Assembly: GCA_032622095.1 (NCBI GenBank)
Contig: CP136063.1
Location: 216,647,982-216,711,981 of the forward strand
From: Siphonodentalium dalli
Taxonomy: Eukaryota; Mollusca; Scaphopoda; Gadilida; Siphonodentaliidae
Direction: 5' to 3'
Length of the DNA: 64,000 bases
In this document: one piece after another, positions 1-10,427 of the stretch
Layout: the number at the start of each line of letters is the position of its first letter
How positions within the stretch are numbered: position 1 is the first letter of the stretch
Program-made: the position numbers and the translations under genes
Notes under the pieces: model-generated
The model's database searches: none
The model's input: only the letters and a program-made list of their open reading frames with translations
Told to the model about the DNA's origin: nothing

Positions 1-2042
1 CCGTTCCTTTAGAATACTCTCATTATCCTCATCTCCACCCATTGAAACATGTCGTAATCCGTATGTCTGTCAGTATTTTTATTTTCGGAAACGGCCGAAT
101 AAAAATATTTTCCAGCCACATCGATGAATCCAAGATCATCCTTCTTGATTCGCCATTTTCGACTGCATATTTTAACGAAGAGTATGTGTCGTAATTTGTC
201 ATCAATTTAGAGCACTTCAATACAAATCTGTGGAACTAATCACGCATAATTGTGGTTGTTTTGTTTGTATGACGACAACAGCATGAATAATATGGATACC
301 AATGTCCTAGTGGGATATATTCTGCAGGTATCGATCATACGCGATGCCAATAATTAGTTAAAAAAATAATACATTTACGATTTGAGATAGACGGGATCAG
401 TTGTGACTGTGTACGTACATGTACATATGTGGATGTTAATATAAGCAAACTATATATAGGGACTATAACATTGCATAGCAATATACTGACCTATTAATTT
501 TAAACCCAGAGTGTTTGCCGCCATCTATGGCGTACCACCCCGACGGTGTATACAAACACAGCCATATAGAAGGGAATAATAATTCCTACTAACCGCCAGG
601 GCAGATATATAGCGCACACTATGGGCTGAGACAATTTGAGATATCTGCCGCCGCCCCTAAGGCGCGCCATCGGATTATATTAGTTATGGATGGGCTAACA
701 CGCGCCGGCAGGCGATCTCACTGCTCAAGATAGATATTCCCTCCTGTTTGGCTTTTGTAGTAAATCGCCAAATGTATGCGTGACACAATGTGATACATAC
801 ATATTTTACCCCAGTTATTTTAATTTATCAGACGGTCACCATATCACCAAGTTACAACGACAATATTTCTTCAATCGGATAATGCATCTTAAAACGCACT
901 TAATCGGATAATGCATCTTTAAAAGCACTTAACATTAACAATGATTAGCGCACCACATATAAATGTACATTCATGGCACCGACAAACAAGATTTCATGTT
1001 CAACACTATGAAAGCGTACTGAAAACATAAAATTCGTAATTATGGTGATCAATCACGCATATAATCCATCGATATACTCAACATCTGCTTATGTATGCAT
1101 TGCATGAAATCATTGGTTATGACCAATGACAAATAGAGTGCGTCGCCCCCTGTCATGGATGCGATCAACCAGCTTCGTGTACCTTACGCCGTTGTAGGGA
1201 CGTGGCAACAGTATATACACTGAAAATATTGTTGACTTAACTGTTTGCTCAACAATTTGACTCCTATTTCTTTTTGCTAAATATGACGTGTACCGCCTCC
1301 TCTGGTCTGATCTCACCCTCGCGCGCGCTTCGGCTACTACATTAGCAACTTTCCTCCATTATGGAGAGCAAATATTTTTTTTTTGAACATTCAGGGGCGA
1401 GTAATTCGCTTACAAAATTTTCATGGCATCGTTATCGGGGTGACATGTGACCATGCCATGTAAATTTGGTCGCGTTCGGAGATAATTCACTGCAACCTGG
1501 TGTGCAACCGTAAGTGGTAATACGGTGCACCATCTTCGATTTCTTTCGAGCTACAATATGACTTACATGTGGAACAACACTTTTCGCACCTATTCAATTT
1601 GAAGCCAAGTAGTTTGCATATAAAGCACGAAATGGTTGAATTTTCGAAACCTTATCAAACTGAAATGTACAGCAAATTACGAGATACAAAACATTTGAGT
1701 TTATGTCGACCAATTTGATCAGAATTATTTGGTGTCTAGCAATGGTTTTGGTATATCGACACCATTGCAAATCAATATACATGTACATAGATGAGTGGAT
1801 AAGTAGAGGTTAAAGCGTATATCGTAGCCATTTAACAATATAGAACGAAATCGCTGTTCATTTGACAGGTCATATATAATTGAATAGATGTATATTGTGT
1901 GTGTATGTAAATGGGGAAAAAAACATTACTGCTATTGTATTGTGTTTATTTCAGGCAAGATATGCCCATATATAGTCATAATCCAACATATAATTACAAA
2001 TTTTCGATATACTATATAGGTATGATTTCTTTACATAAGTTA
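1..2042. other. AT-rich non-coding DNA, no gene recognised
   Basis: I see no coding or RNA feature here. Open frames are all under 70 codons with no recognisable motif. The only local structure is a 29-bp direct duplication at 873-901 and 902-930 (unit begins AATCGGATAATGCATC). Confidence 0.6.
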
Positions 2043-2557
2043 AAGATACGGGCGGCGTTGGTGGTGGGTATGCTGTTAAAATAATCACATCCGTCCAAAA
2101 CCGCCATAAACAGAAGGATTAGTAAAAATATAGAGCCTTTGTTCTTATGTCAATCAGAAATATGGCATAAAAAGTATATTATTGTCATTTCCCCCTTTTG
2201 TTGTGTAAACGAAAGCAAAAACGTTACGTTTCCTGGTTTTTTTTATGTCCGGATATGGTAAACACAAAGAGCCTTATTTGTTACGGTTTTCCTGATATGG
2301 AAATAATAAAGAGCGTTTATATCATTTGTGTGTGTTAACCAATATAATTGCACTGTGTTATATAAACAGAAGCACAACTTCTGTAACACGAGCAGTCTCT
2401 TGTTTACGTAAAACATCGTACGTCTTGACGACAATATACTATCTACGCGCTGATTATGTTTGGCATCGAGCGGAACTGTATATATTTTTGTGTTCCTTCT
2501 GTTAATGCCGATTTGGACAAATATAAATATTTCTGCAAAAAACGCCGCCCGTGCCTT
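2043..2557. mobile_element. Small TIR element (MITE) with TA target duplication
   Basis: The ends are inverted repeats: AAGATACGGGCGGCGTT at 2043-2059, and the reverse complement of 2541-2557 reads AAGGCACGGGCGGCGTT (15 of 17 match). Both ends are directly flanked by TA (2041-2042 and 2558-2559), as expected for Tc1/mariner-type and some other TIR transposons. The 515-bp interior is AT-rich and has no transposase frame, so this is a non-autonomous element. The superfamily is inferred only from the TA. Confidence 0.6.
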
Positions 2558-2559
2558 TA

Positions 2560-3411
2560 GCCTCTGGTGTTCCTACTAGCAAGTCCACTCGTCTGCTTAC
2601 AGTGTTAAATGTATTCCAAGCTACATCGACCAACACTTATAATACACATGAAATATTGAGCAACAGTATAAAACTAGGCGGCTATCCGGGTGGATATGCT
2701 GATCTATTCGACTTGACATTAACTGATATTAACACACATGGTGGTCAAATGCAGTGGATTTCTGCCAGTCATTATTCATCATCAAAGAAGCATGGAATTC
2801 CGTGCTGTCTGTATAGGCCAGAAATTCCCACCAGATGATACATTACGTAATACGAACGCCCCGATGCTTGAAGGTTGCTCAATGTGTTGAGCAGATGTTT
2901 CTGCATTGGAACGCCGGGCTTTATTAGCTTCCGTTTTGTGTCTGTCTTTCATGAAAGTTATCCGACCTCCTGATATTTTAATTATCACATAAGAAACTAG
3001 ATCGCACTATCGACTTCAAATGAGCCTTCTCAAATTAAATTATATTGTGTATATATGTCACAAGTTAACTTTTGTATATGTATATACATGTATTGTACAA
3101 TAATGGTCCCCATATTTGGAGGAATAAATATCTCTCTCGTGGTATGGCATTACACCTGAATGGTAAGCCCTAATGAATTAAACCAAACGGATCAGATTAA
3201 TGGCAATGACATATAACAGGCAAGTATATTATTTATATTGTAAATACTGTTTATATATTATAATGTATCATTTGAAAATTTATGATGTAAGTCATGTTCA
3301 TAAATGTAATATATGTTATCTCAATATCTATGTATTATTGGTCGATAAGATTAAACAAATTGAATTGACATGTGGAATAGAAAGTAGATTGCAGGACTGG
3401 GAAGTATATCA
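2560..3411. other. Unannotated AT-rich stretch
   Basis: A 95-codon plus-strand frame (2551-2838) begins inside the right inverted repeat of the preceding MITE and has no recognisable motif. A minus-strand 68-codon frame overlaps it. Neither is supported as a gene. Confidence 0.4.
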
Positions 3412-3419
3412 TATATAGG

Positions 3420-3802
3420 CAGGGGTGCCGGAAGTGGGGGGGGGGGGGCAGAGGGGGTAGCTGACCCCCCTGCCCTTGACCAAGGGGGGGCGAGCGGGGG
3501 CAGGACTTGCCCTTTTTCTGGAGACAGAAAATGCTTTTTGTGTGTTTAATCTCATGTTTTTATAGCAAAATGTGACTTTTTTGGTCCAAATACCACCAAT
3601 TTCACAAGGAATATAAATTTTTTGTCAATTTTATCACAAAACGGCCATAAAAAACCGACAAATACCTTTAAAATAGGGATTTTGCCACAATGAATTTATG
3701 GTTATTTTCCCGAGTTTGCGGAGAAAATGCCCTTTTTGCGGAAAAGTGCCCTTTTTGTAGGCTCTGCCCCCCCCCTGTCCTCGGATGCTTCCGGCGCCCC
3801 TG
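3420..3802. mobile_element. Non-autonomous hAT-type MITE
   Basis: The left end reads CAGGGGTGCCGGAAG and the right end, reverse-complemented, CAGGGGCGCCGGAAG (14 of 15 match). The 8 bp outside each end are tatatagg (3412-3419) and tatatacg (3803-3810), matching at 7 of 8. An 8-bp duplication with CAGGGG-type ends is the hAT signature. The 383-bp interior holds G- and C-runs and no transposase. It is AT-rich in the middle and GC-rich near both ends. Confidence 0.75.
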
Positions 3803-3810
3803 TATATACG

Positions 3811-4311
3811 CAAATTTGAGAACGTTCTAAACATTCATAAAATGGCAGTTAAAACAGATTAAAAAAAACTCTTGCCAGTGTGACTCCCCCCCCCATATTG
3901 CGTGCAAACAACAGTCGCTATCTTGGAACAGCATACCACAACTATAAGCACTGATCTCAGGTTATAATATGAAAGGATCAATTGTGTTAATGCCATACTG
4001 ACTAATATTAATGACAAAATTAATGCTGTGCCAGCGTAACACAACACAGCCGACCCATAACTATAATTATACAGTATTTCTCGCATTGTCGTTTATTTGT
4101 ATGCCGTGATAATGGGTGGCTGAACACAACAGTCGGTTAAAGGTACTAAATCCGAATTAACGTTCGCAAATTAAGATTTCTCAGGCTCCGGGGTTAAAAC
4201 ATATACGATTCGAGTCGAGAAGACTAAATTGTCTAAAATCAAGTGGCTTTTTGTGTCAGATACTTGACAAACTGGCAGAATTTCGTTGAACAAAAAAATT
4301 ATAAATAACAG

Positions 4312-4313
<2 letters not shown>
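3811..4313. other. Unannotated AT-rich stretch
   Basis: A 75-codon minus-strand frame (3859-4086) is hydrophobic but matches nothing I know and has no neighbouring support. There is no other feature. Confidence 0.4.
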
Positions 4314-4365
<52 letters not shown>

Positions 4366-4382
4366 GATGGTATATATATATA
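4314..4382. repeat. TA dinucleotide microsatellite
   Basis: An uninterrupted run of TA covers 4314-4362, followed by GTCGATGG and a second short TA run at 4371-4382. Confidence 0.95.
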
Positions 4383-4778
4383 TGTATCTCTTTATTAACC
4401 TCCATTAACGGAGATCATACATCAATACATTGTATGTGTTGTATAAACGAATTGGAGCGTTTTGTACACATAAAGGTGAGAGTGGTATTTACAAACATTA
4501 TTTAGTATATATACAAACAAACAACATTTGAGCATAGAAAATGGCGGCAAAAAGTAACAACACTGAATTCCCCTACATCACAGCCGTATGAGCCGTATGG
4601 TCTATGTACCACATTAGAGTTTGATCACATTTAGATAAGGAAAGTGTATATCGCATGCGTATAGATGTTGATCTTATGTTCACTAAGCTATGCTCCTTTT
4701 CACCCTCAAACATTTTAATGTCAACAAGACTTGCTTTTCTGGCAGGCAGCAAGCACACGCAAGAAATCGGGTATAGTC

Positions 4779-5300
4779 TTAACGGGCACTGTTTCGTAAA
4801 AGTTGGCATCCTTTGTACATGAATTTCGCGGCGAATGTGAGAATATCTCCCCAAGCATTGATGACAACGAGTGGAGGAACGAAGGCTGTGCCGCCGATTA
4901 GGAAGTCACATAGATGGTTTTGCGAGAGTGAATCGAGAAACATAAAACATTCTACCCCAAAGAAGTCAATGGTGATTGACCAGAAACTGTATCTCAATTG
5001 ATGCATGGCTGGCACATTACATGTAAATAATACATGTTCAATTTCTTTGTGATACGTTGATCTGCAGGCACCGCAATTCGAGTTGTTATTGAACATCGAT
5101 CTGGCTTTTCAAAAAATGTTGTTGTTGGAATCGGATGATATGGGGACCATCGAATCGGATTGAGTACCTTTAATCTGGGTGGAGGAAATAAACCGGGGAT
5201 CAATCCACGTTCTTCCTCGGAATATTGCTTCATTGCCGCGAGATATGCCACTACTGTGATCTCAATGGCGAGGCATGACAATTGTGCCAGTATGACAACT
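4779..5300 (-). pseudogene. Decayed 3' end of a LINE (non-LTR retrotransposon) ORF2
   Basis: A 105-codon minus-strand frame ending at 4779 starts with CGACRSTYHKEIEHVLFTC, the Cys-x2-Cys ... His ... Cys arrangement found after the reverse transcriptase domain of many LINE ORF2 proteins. A hydrophobic tail with a DFLIGG stretch and then a stop follow. Upstream coding (5097-5281) continues only in another frame (residues FFEKPDRC at the junction), so there is at least one frameshift. No reverse transcriptase core (YxDD) is present. This is a 5'-truncated, inactive remnant. The clade cannot be assigned by eye. Confidence 0.5.
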
Positions 5301-5455
5301 GAAGCGGCATTTCAAAAAATGTTGTTGTTGGAATCGGATGATATGGGGATCATCGCATCGGATTGAGCACCTTTAAATTGGGTTGAGGTAATAAATCGGG
5401 TTCAATCCACGTTCTTCCTCGGAATATTGCTTCAATGCAGCGAGGAATTATGATA
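5106..5455. repeat. 203-bp tandem duplication (1.7 copies)
   Basis: The segment starting TTTTCAAAAAATGTTGTTGT near 5107 recurs 203 bp later from about 5310. The copies run together to about 5455 with scattered substitutions. The first copy overlaps the LINE remnant. A third fragment carrying the motifs GCCACTACT and CAATGGCGAGGCA lies at about 6138-6190. Confidence 0.8.
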
Positions 5456-5672
5456 TGATATTTATTAGCATAAAACACTCATGTGAGCCGTATGCATTAC
5501 ATAATAATAAGACATATAATTTACACATACATAGTTCATATAATAAACTTTCCACATATTCATACTACAGTTATACAATGACTTAGTAGAGCTCAATAAT
5601 ATAAGCATGCAAATAAACTGTATGCAGGCCTATGATATCGTGTGGAATAGAAATTAATTATTAATTTATTCA
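5456..5672 (-). other. Possible LINE 3' UTR, AT-rich
   Basis: This lies just downstream (minus-strand sense) of the stop codon of the next LINE remnant. It is AT-rich with no frame, and no clear poly-A or terminal microsatellite marks the end of the element. Confidence 0.3.
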
Positions 5673-6130
5673 TCAACTTCGGGCTTCTTTTCTCATTTCA
5701 AAGAATTCTTTGAAAGCTCGACTGATCACATTACTTGTATTTGGTTGGTCGTTTCGCATTATGTATATGCATTTTGAGATACTACTGGCCCTTAGAAATT
5801 TAGTGATTCATATAGGCCTTTTTCTCAATTTGTCGTATTTGATACAATGGAGAACAAAATACTTCTCGTCTTCCACTGAGTTAGTATTGCACATCTTGAA
5901 TATCCGATCATTGGCTGGCGTCGGTGGGCGTTTGTGTTGGCCTTTTTCTAATGAATGACAGCTGATTCGAAGTCTACATAATTGTTCACGGTCTTTGATA
6001 GAAATTGTATGTATTAGATATGGTTCGAGTAGAAAAATGGTTTTGAATTGTTTGTATGGCCTTCGTTTACTGTGTGGATCGTCTGCACTGGTATTATACT
6101 TATTTATATATTCAATCGTTCTGTGACGAG
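5673..6130 (-). pseudogene. LINE ORF2 C-terminal remnant
   Basis: The minus-strand frame reads without ATG from about 6130 to a stop at 5673-5675. It carries the hallmark C-terminal region of many animal LINEs: LCRLRISCHSLE, then RPPTPANDRIFKMC, then VEDEKYFVLHC. That is a Cys-rich block (C-x9-EDE-x3-F-x2-HC), followed by KFLRASS and FKEFFEMRKEARS before the stop. One in-frame TGA interrupts it near 5805. The 5' side ends abruptly at about 6130, where a fragment of the 203-bp repeat begins. It is a dead, 5'-truncated copy. The assignment to LINEs rests on the order of motifs, and the clade is not resolved. Confidence 0.75.
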
Positions 6131-6137
6131 ATTAATA

Positions 6138-6569
6138 TATGCCACTACTGGGGTATATCAATGGCGAGGCAGCTGCCAGTATGCCGTGTGGAGCAGCTTG
6201 AAACTAAATCAGTTACATTAATTAGTCCTGAATAGACAATAATGATTTGACGGTTAAGGCGCTGCATGACGTCGCTTCTAATGGCTCATACTTTGGTCTC
6301 CCAGGGTCGATGGAAAAATTATAATAAGCTGATTGTGTCATAACGTGAACAGACGAAAGGCCAAATTTCAATTTGGTCAGAACGTCACAGTCTTTGGTCA
6401 AACGCCACCTATTTTAATCACAGATTCTTACCCGCTTTCCGTCATCCAAATAGGTATAATTTGGGGAAAATATTATGTCATGTACAAAAGTCTTATTCGC
6501 GATATCGAATTTAGAAGCAATAAAGAGCGTTTCTATGCCATTTATATGCCATTTGACTGATTTATGTGA
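6138..6569. other. Repeat fragment then unannotated DNA
   Basis: 6138-6190 is a fragment related to the 203-bp tandem unit. The rest shows nothing I can name. Confidence 0.4.
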
Positions 6570-7530
6570 ATATGTTAGAATAGGGCCCTTCGGTCATTTC
6601 ACATTTAACAATTAAAGCTGAAATTTCTAGAGTAAGCACGCGTGACATTTTTTCTCTCGAAACAACTCCAAAATCCGACTCGACTCTAAATAACCAACAA
6701 CGACATGCGTGTAATTGGCCCATCGTGCCACTTATCCCACCCGATCACATCAAACCGAAGCCAATCAGGTTTATATGCGCTTCTTTCATAGAGATATGAT
6801 AAGGTACGGGAGCTTCCAATTCGTTCTGACTTCACATCGCCATCATTGGCTCATTTAGTAACTTCTACAGTCGTTCCGGGTCTGTATAATCAGGGGGAGT
6901 TTCCTGCAATATGTCCATTAACCACTAAAAAGTTATTGAAGAACACACTGATAAAATACACATATTCATTGCAAGTGGCAGAAACACAACGAAACTGACT
7001 TTTGTTCCTTCTGGCTATTCTGAAATAAATATAGGTATAAATACACGAAATACTATTATGATGACCATATATGCCATAAACAAACGACTTATTCTAGATA
7101 TAGAATATAGAAAAGTCGAGATCAGCACGAAGCAGTAAAAAGCGTTCGTTGCTAACACATTTATGGTATGGATACAGATAGGTAATTTTAATTATTTTTG
7201 TCATGTAGTTAGACACCCGATCAAATACCACTCACTCCTTTTAAAATTGTTATTTCAAATTTATTTCTATGTATATAAAGCACAGGACTCTTTTTCTTGA
7301 AACAAACCCAAAATCCGACCTACCCAAATGCCCGACAACCAAATGGGTGCAATTGGCCCAGCGTGCCAATTATCTGCCCCATGACAGATTTTGTCAAAAT
7401 GTTAGAATAGGGCTCTTCTTTCGTAACATATTTCGTCAACAAAACATCATGGTGGCCGCGGACCAAGGTTCTACGATAAATGCCAAATAGGGTCAAGCAA
7501 ATGGTATGTTATAGGTTGTTTCTAAGCCAC
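6570..7530. repeat. Diverged copy of the satellite 'spacer' repeat
   Basis: Pieces of the spacer that later alternates with the 140-bp satellite are visible but scattered: TAGAATAGGGCCCTTCGGTC near 6578, ATTGGCTCATTTAGTAACTT ... CGTTCCGGGTCTGTATAATC at about 6845-6890, and TGTTAGAATAGGGCTCTTC at about 7398 followed by GGTCAAGCAAATGGT near 7491. Their order differs from the intact spacer at 13896-14385, so this is an old, rearranged relative. Confidence 0.6.
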
Positions 7531-7904
7531 AGACACATCAAAACACACCCGATCAACTCAAACACCAGGGGGGGGGGTAAAATATCGCACCATGCCATTT
7601 CTGGTCGCCTTGTACGATTTAGTGAAATCAAAGGATGCTGATGGCTGGCCCCACGACGATGCGCGTGCCACTATGCCCTGGGGATCCGCGTTACACTAAA
7701 TCAAATACATTAACTAATCCCTTAGTGTATCATTTGCCAATTAAGCCGCGGCATAGCATTAATTGTAATCTCTCATGCTCAGGTTTCCCAAAAGTCGATG
7801 GAATAATTCGGTTGAAACCGTGTACATTGAGTTGTCGGTATTATTCTCATAACGTCACACCGATAGAAATGTCACATTTCAGAACTGTGTCTGGCATACA
7901 CGAA
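7531..7904. other. Unannotated boundary DNA before the satellite
   Basis: Non-repetitive sequence with a short G-run at 7569-7577. The plus-strand frame 7635-7985 runs into the first satellite monomer and is not supported as coding. Confidence 0.4.
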
Positions 7905-9644
7905 CGTCATACCCCGTGCTACCCCGAGGGGGTGAAAATGGGGTATGGACCATCTTCGAGAACCGTAGGGGTTTCGACCGATTAGACTGCATGGGTGGGT
8001 AGCCCGCCCCACATACCACACAGAAACTCCCATCCCCACCCACTACCCACGGGGGTGCCACCCCGATTGGGTAACAATTGGGTATGGACCATTTTCGAAA
8101 ACAGTATTGGATTTAAACCGATTTGACGGCACGGTGGGTGGCCCACCCCAAATACTCCCTAGAAACAACCGACTCCCTTCCAATCACTTCGGGGTATGGA
8201 CCATTTTCGAGATCAGTAAGGATTTGGACCGATTTGACGGCATGGGTGGGTGGCCCGTCCCATATATCTCTCAGAAAAACCCCAAATCTCTACCCAATCA
8301 CCCCGGGTGTTACCACGCGAAGGGGTGAAATGGGGTATAAACTATTTCCAAGAACGGTAAGGATTTCGACCGATTTGACGGCATGGGTGGGTGGCTCGTC
8401 CCAAACACCCATAGAGACGACAGACCCCCACTCAGCAAACCCGGTGATTGCCACCCAGAAGAGGTGAAAATGGGATATGGACCATTTTCGAGAATAGCAT
8501 CGACCATTTTCGAGAACGGTACAGATTTCGACCAATTTGACGGAACGGTTCGGTGGCCTGCCACAAACACACCGACCCCAACCTATCACCACCGGGGGTG
8601 CCACCCCGAAGGGGTGAAATGGGGTATAAACCATTTTCAAGAACAGTTGGGATTTCGACCGATTTGATTGCATGCTGGGTGGGTGGCCCGCCCCAAATAC
8701 CTACTAGAAACACCAGACTCCCCACTCATCACCCCCGGGTGGTGACAACAGAAGGGGTGAAAATGGGGGATGAACCATTTTCGAGAACGGTAAGTATTTC
8801 GACCGATTTGACGGCATAGGTGGGTCGCTCGTCCCAAATACCCCCTATAGACACCAGACCCCCGCCCATCAACAACGAAGAGGTGAAAATGGGGTATGGA
8901 CCATTTTCGAGAACAGTATCGACCATTTTCCAGAACGGTAAGAATTTCGACCGATTTGACGGCATTTGTGGGTGGCCCGCCCCAAATACCCCCTAGAAAC
9001 ACCAGACCCATCACATCAACCTCTGGGGTTGGCACCCCGAAGAGGTGAAAATAGGTTATGGACAAATTTCGTGACGGCATGGTGGATGGCCCGCCCAAAT
9101 ACCCCATACAAACACCCCAGCCAAACCACCCCGGGAGTGACACCCCGTAGGTGTGAAAATAGTGTATGGACCATTCTCGAGAACGGTGAATATTTTTACC
9201 GATTTGACGGCATGGGTAGGTGGCCCGCCCCAAATACCCAATAGAAACACCCGACCCCCACCAATCACATTAGGTGTGCGACCCAGGGGGGTGAACATGT
9301 GGTATAGACAACTTTCGAGAATGGTAAGAATTTCAACCGATTTGACCGCGTGTGTGTGGGTGCCCCACCCTAAATACACAATTTAAACACCAATTTGAAA
9401 CAACCCCACCCATCACCCCGAGGGGGTACAAATGGTGTTTGGACCATTTTTGAGAACGGTAAGGTTTTCAACCGATTTGACGACATGGGTGTGTGTCCCG
9501 CCCATATACCTTCCAGAACACCCGACCCCCCGCCCATCACCCCGGGGTGCCACCCAGAGGGTAGGAATTTAGACCGATTTGACGGAATGGGTTGGTGGCC
9601 CACCCCAAATACCACATAAAACACCCCGACCACCCACCCATCAA
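7905..9644. repeat. ~140-bp GC-rich satellite, block 1
   Basis: About 12 tandem monomers. Each holds GACCATTTTCGAGAACGGTA, then GACCGATTTGACGGCATGGG, then TGGGTGGCCCGCCCCAAATA, then a C-rich part ending near CATCACCCCGGGGGTGCCAC. Spacing between successive GACCGATTTGACGG motifs is mostly 127-161 bp. Monomers are strongly diverged with many small indels. Base composition is far richer in G+C than the flanks. Open frames of up to 198 codons occur on both strands at once, which reflects composition rather than coding. Confidence 0.95.
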
Positions 9645-10427
9645 CCCTATACTATAGAACACAATTATTGTAATCACAAGCTTCAGTGGGGCACACAAAA
9701 GGTGTCGATTACCATAGACCTCCACTCTTATTCTAACAGTGTATAGGCGACTTCTTGTAATTCCGCTTTCACATGCATGTTGACCAATACAATAATTGGT
9801 GACCAATAAAATAATAAGTTTTTCACATGTGACTTGATTGACCAATGAAAAAAATGATTCCTCGGAGACACTCATTGAGATGTTATTGCTAGTGCATGGG
9901 TGAGCCGTGTTCAATTTGATTAGTGGTAATCGGTATCCTTTAAATAATCGCCCAGTGAGTACACCGCAACCGTTCGTGCATTGTGTTATATTTCATCAAT
10001 GGTTATCGTCTGTTCCAACAATTCAAGTAGTACGATGTATTTAATTTCTAGTTGGTTTGTCATTCAGAATCGCTGCAGTATTCTATTGCTAATATGTACA
10101 AGAGACGTATAGCTAGAAGGTCTCAGGTGCAGGTTTAAACTCCAAGTTGTGTACCCACAAAGGAGACCCTCTAACAACGTCCCTGCACGAATGTCATAAT
10201 TGGTCAATACTCCAATACAGACTTTAGGTTGTTTGCCACGAGACAACCTCTTGATTGCCGCAGTGTGAATGCCATTCTGATCAAACCCAATCACCCATCG
10301 GCAATGAGCCCACATGCACACGGGTATAATCTACACTATTACAATACAGTGGTCTATTGCACTTGCCCGCCTCCTGTGTACATCCCTTAACCTTGTGATT
10401 AAAATTATTATGGTCCATAGTACAAGG
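9645..10427. mobile_element. 783-bp TIR transposon inserted in a satellite monomer
   Basis: Long imperfect terminal inverted repeats of about 53 bp: the left starts CCCTATACTATAGAACACAA and the right, reverse-complemented, CCTTGTACTATGGACCATAA; both continue into TAATCACAAG. Outside the ends, the satellite resumes at the point in the monomer where it stopped (CATCA on the left, CCCCGGGGTGCC on the right). The interior is AT-rich with no transposase. No clear target duplication is seen and there is no TTAA, so the CCC start is not enough to call piggyBac. Confidence 0.75.

Noticed and set aside
8637-9233. 198-codon minus-strand frame with recurring VKSVEILTVLENG-like motifs
   Set aside because: It lies wholly in the ~140-bp satellite. 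Similar frames exist on both strands in every block, and the motif is just the translated monomer. Indels break the frame from monomer to monomer.
9645-10427. piggyBac assignment because the ends start CCC/CCT
   Set aside because: No TTAA on either side; the flanks are satellite sequence lacking TTAA.
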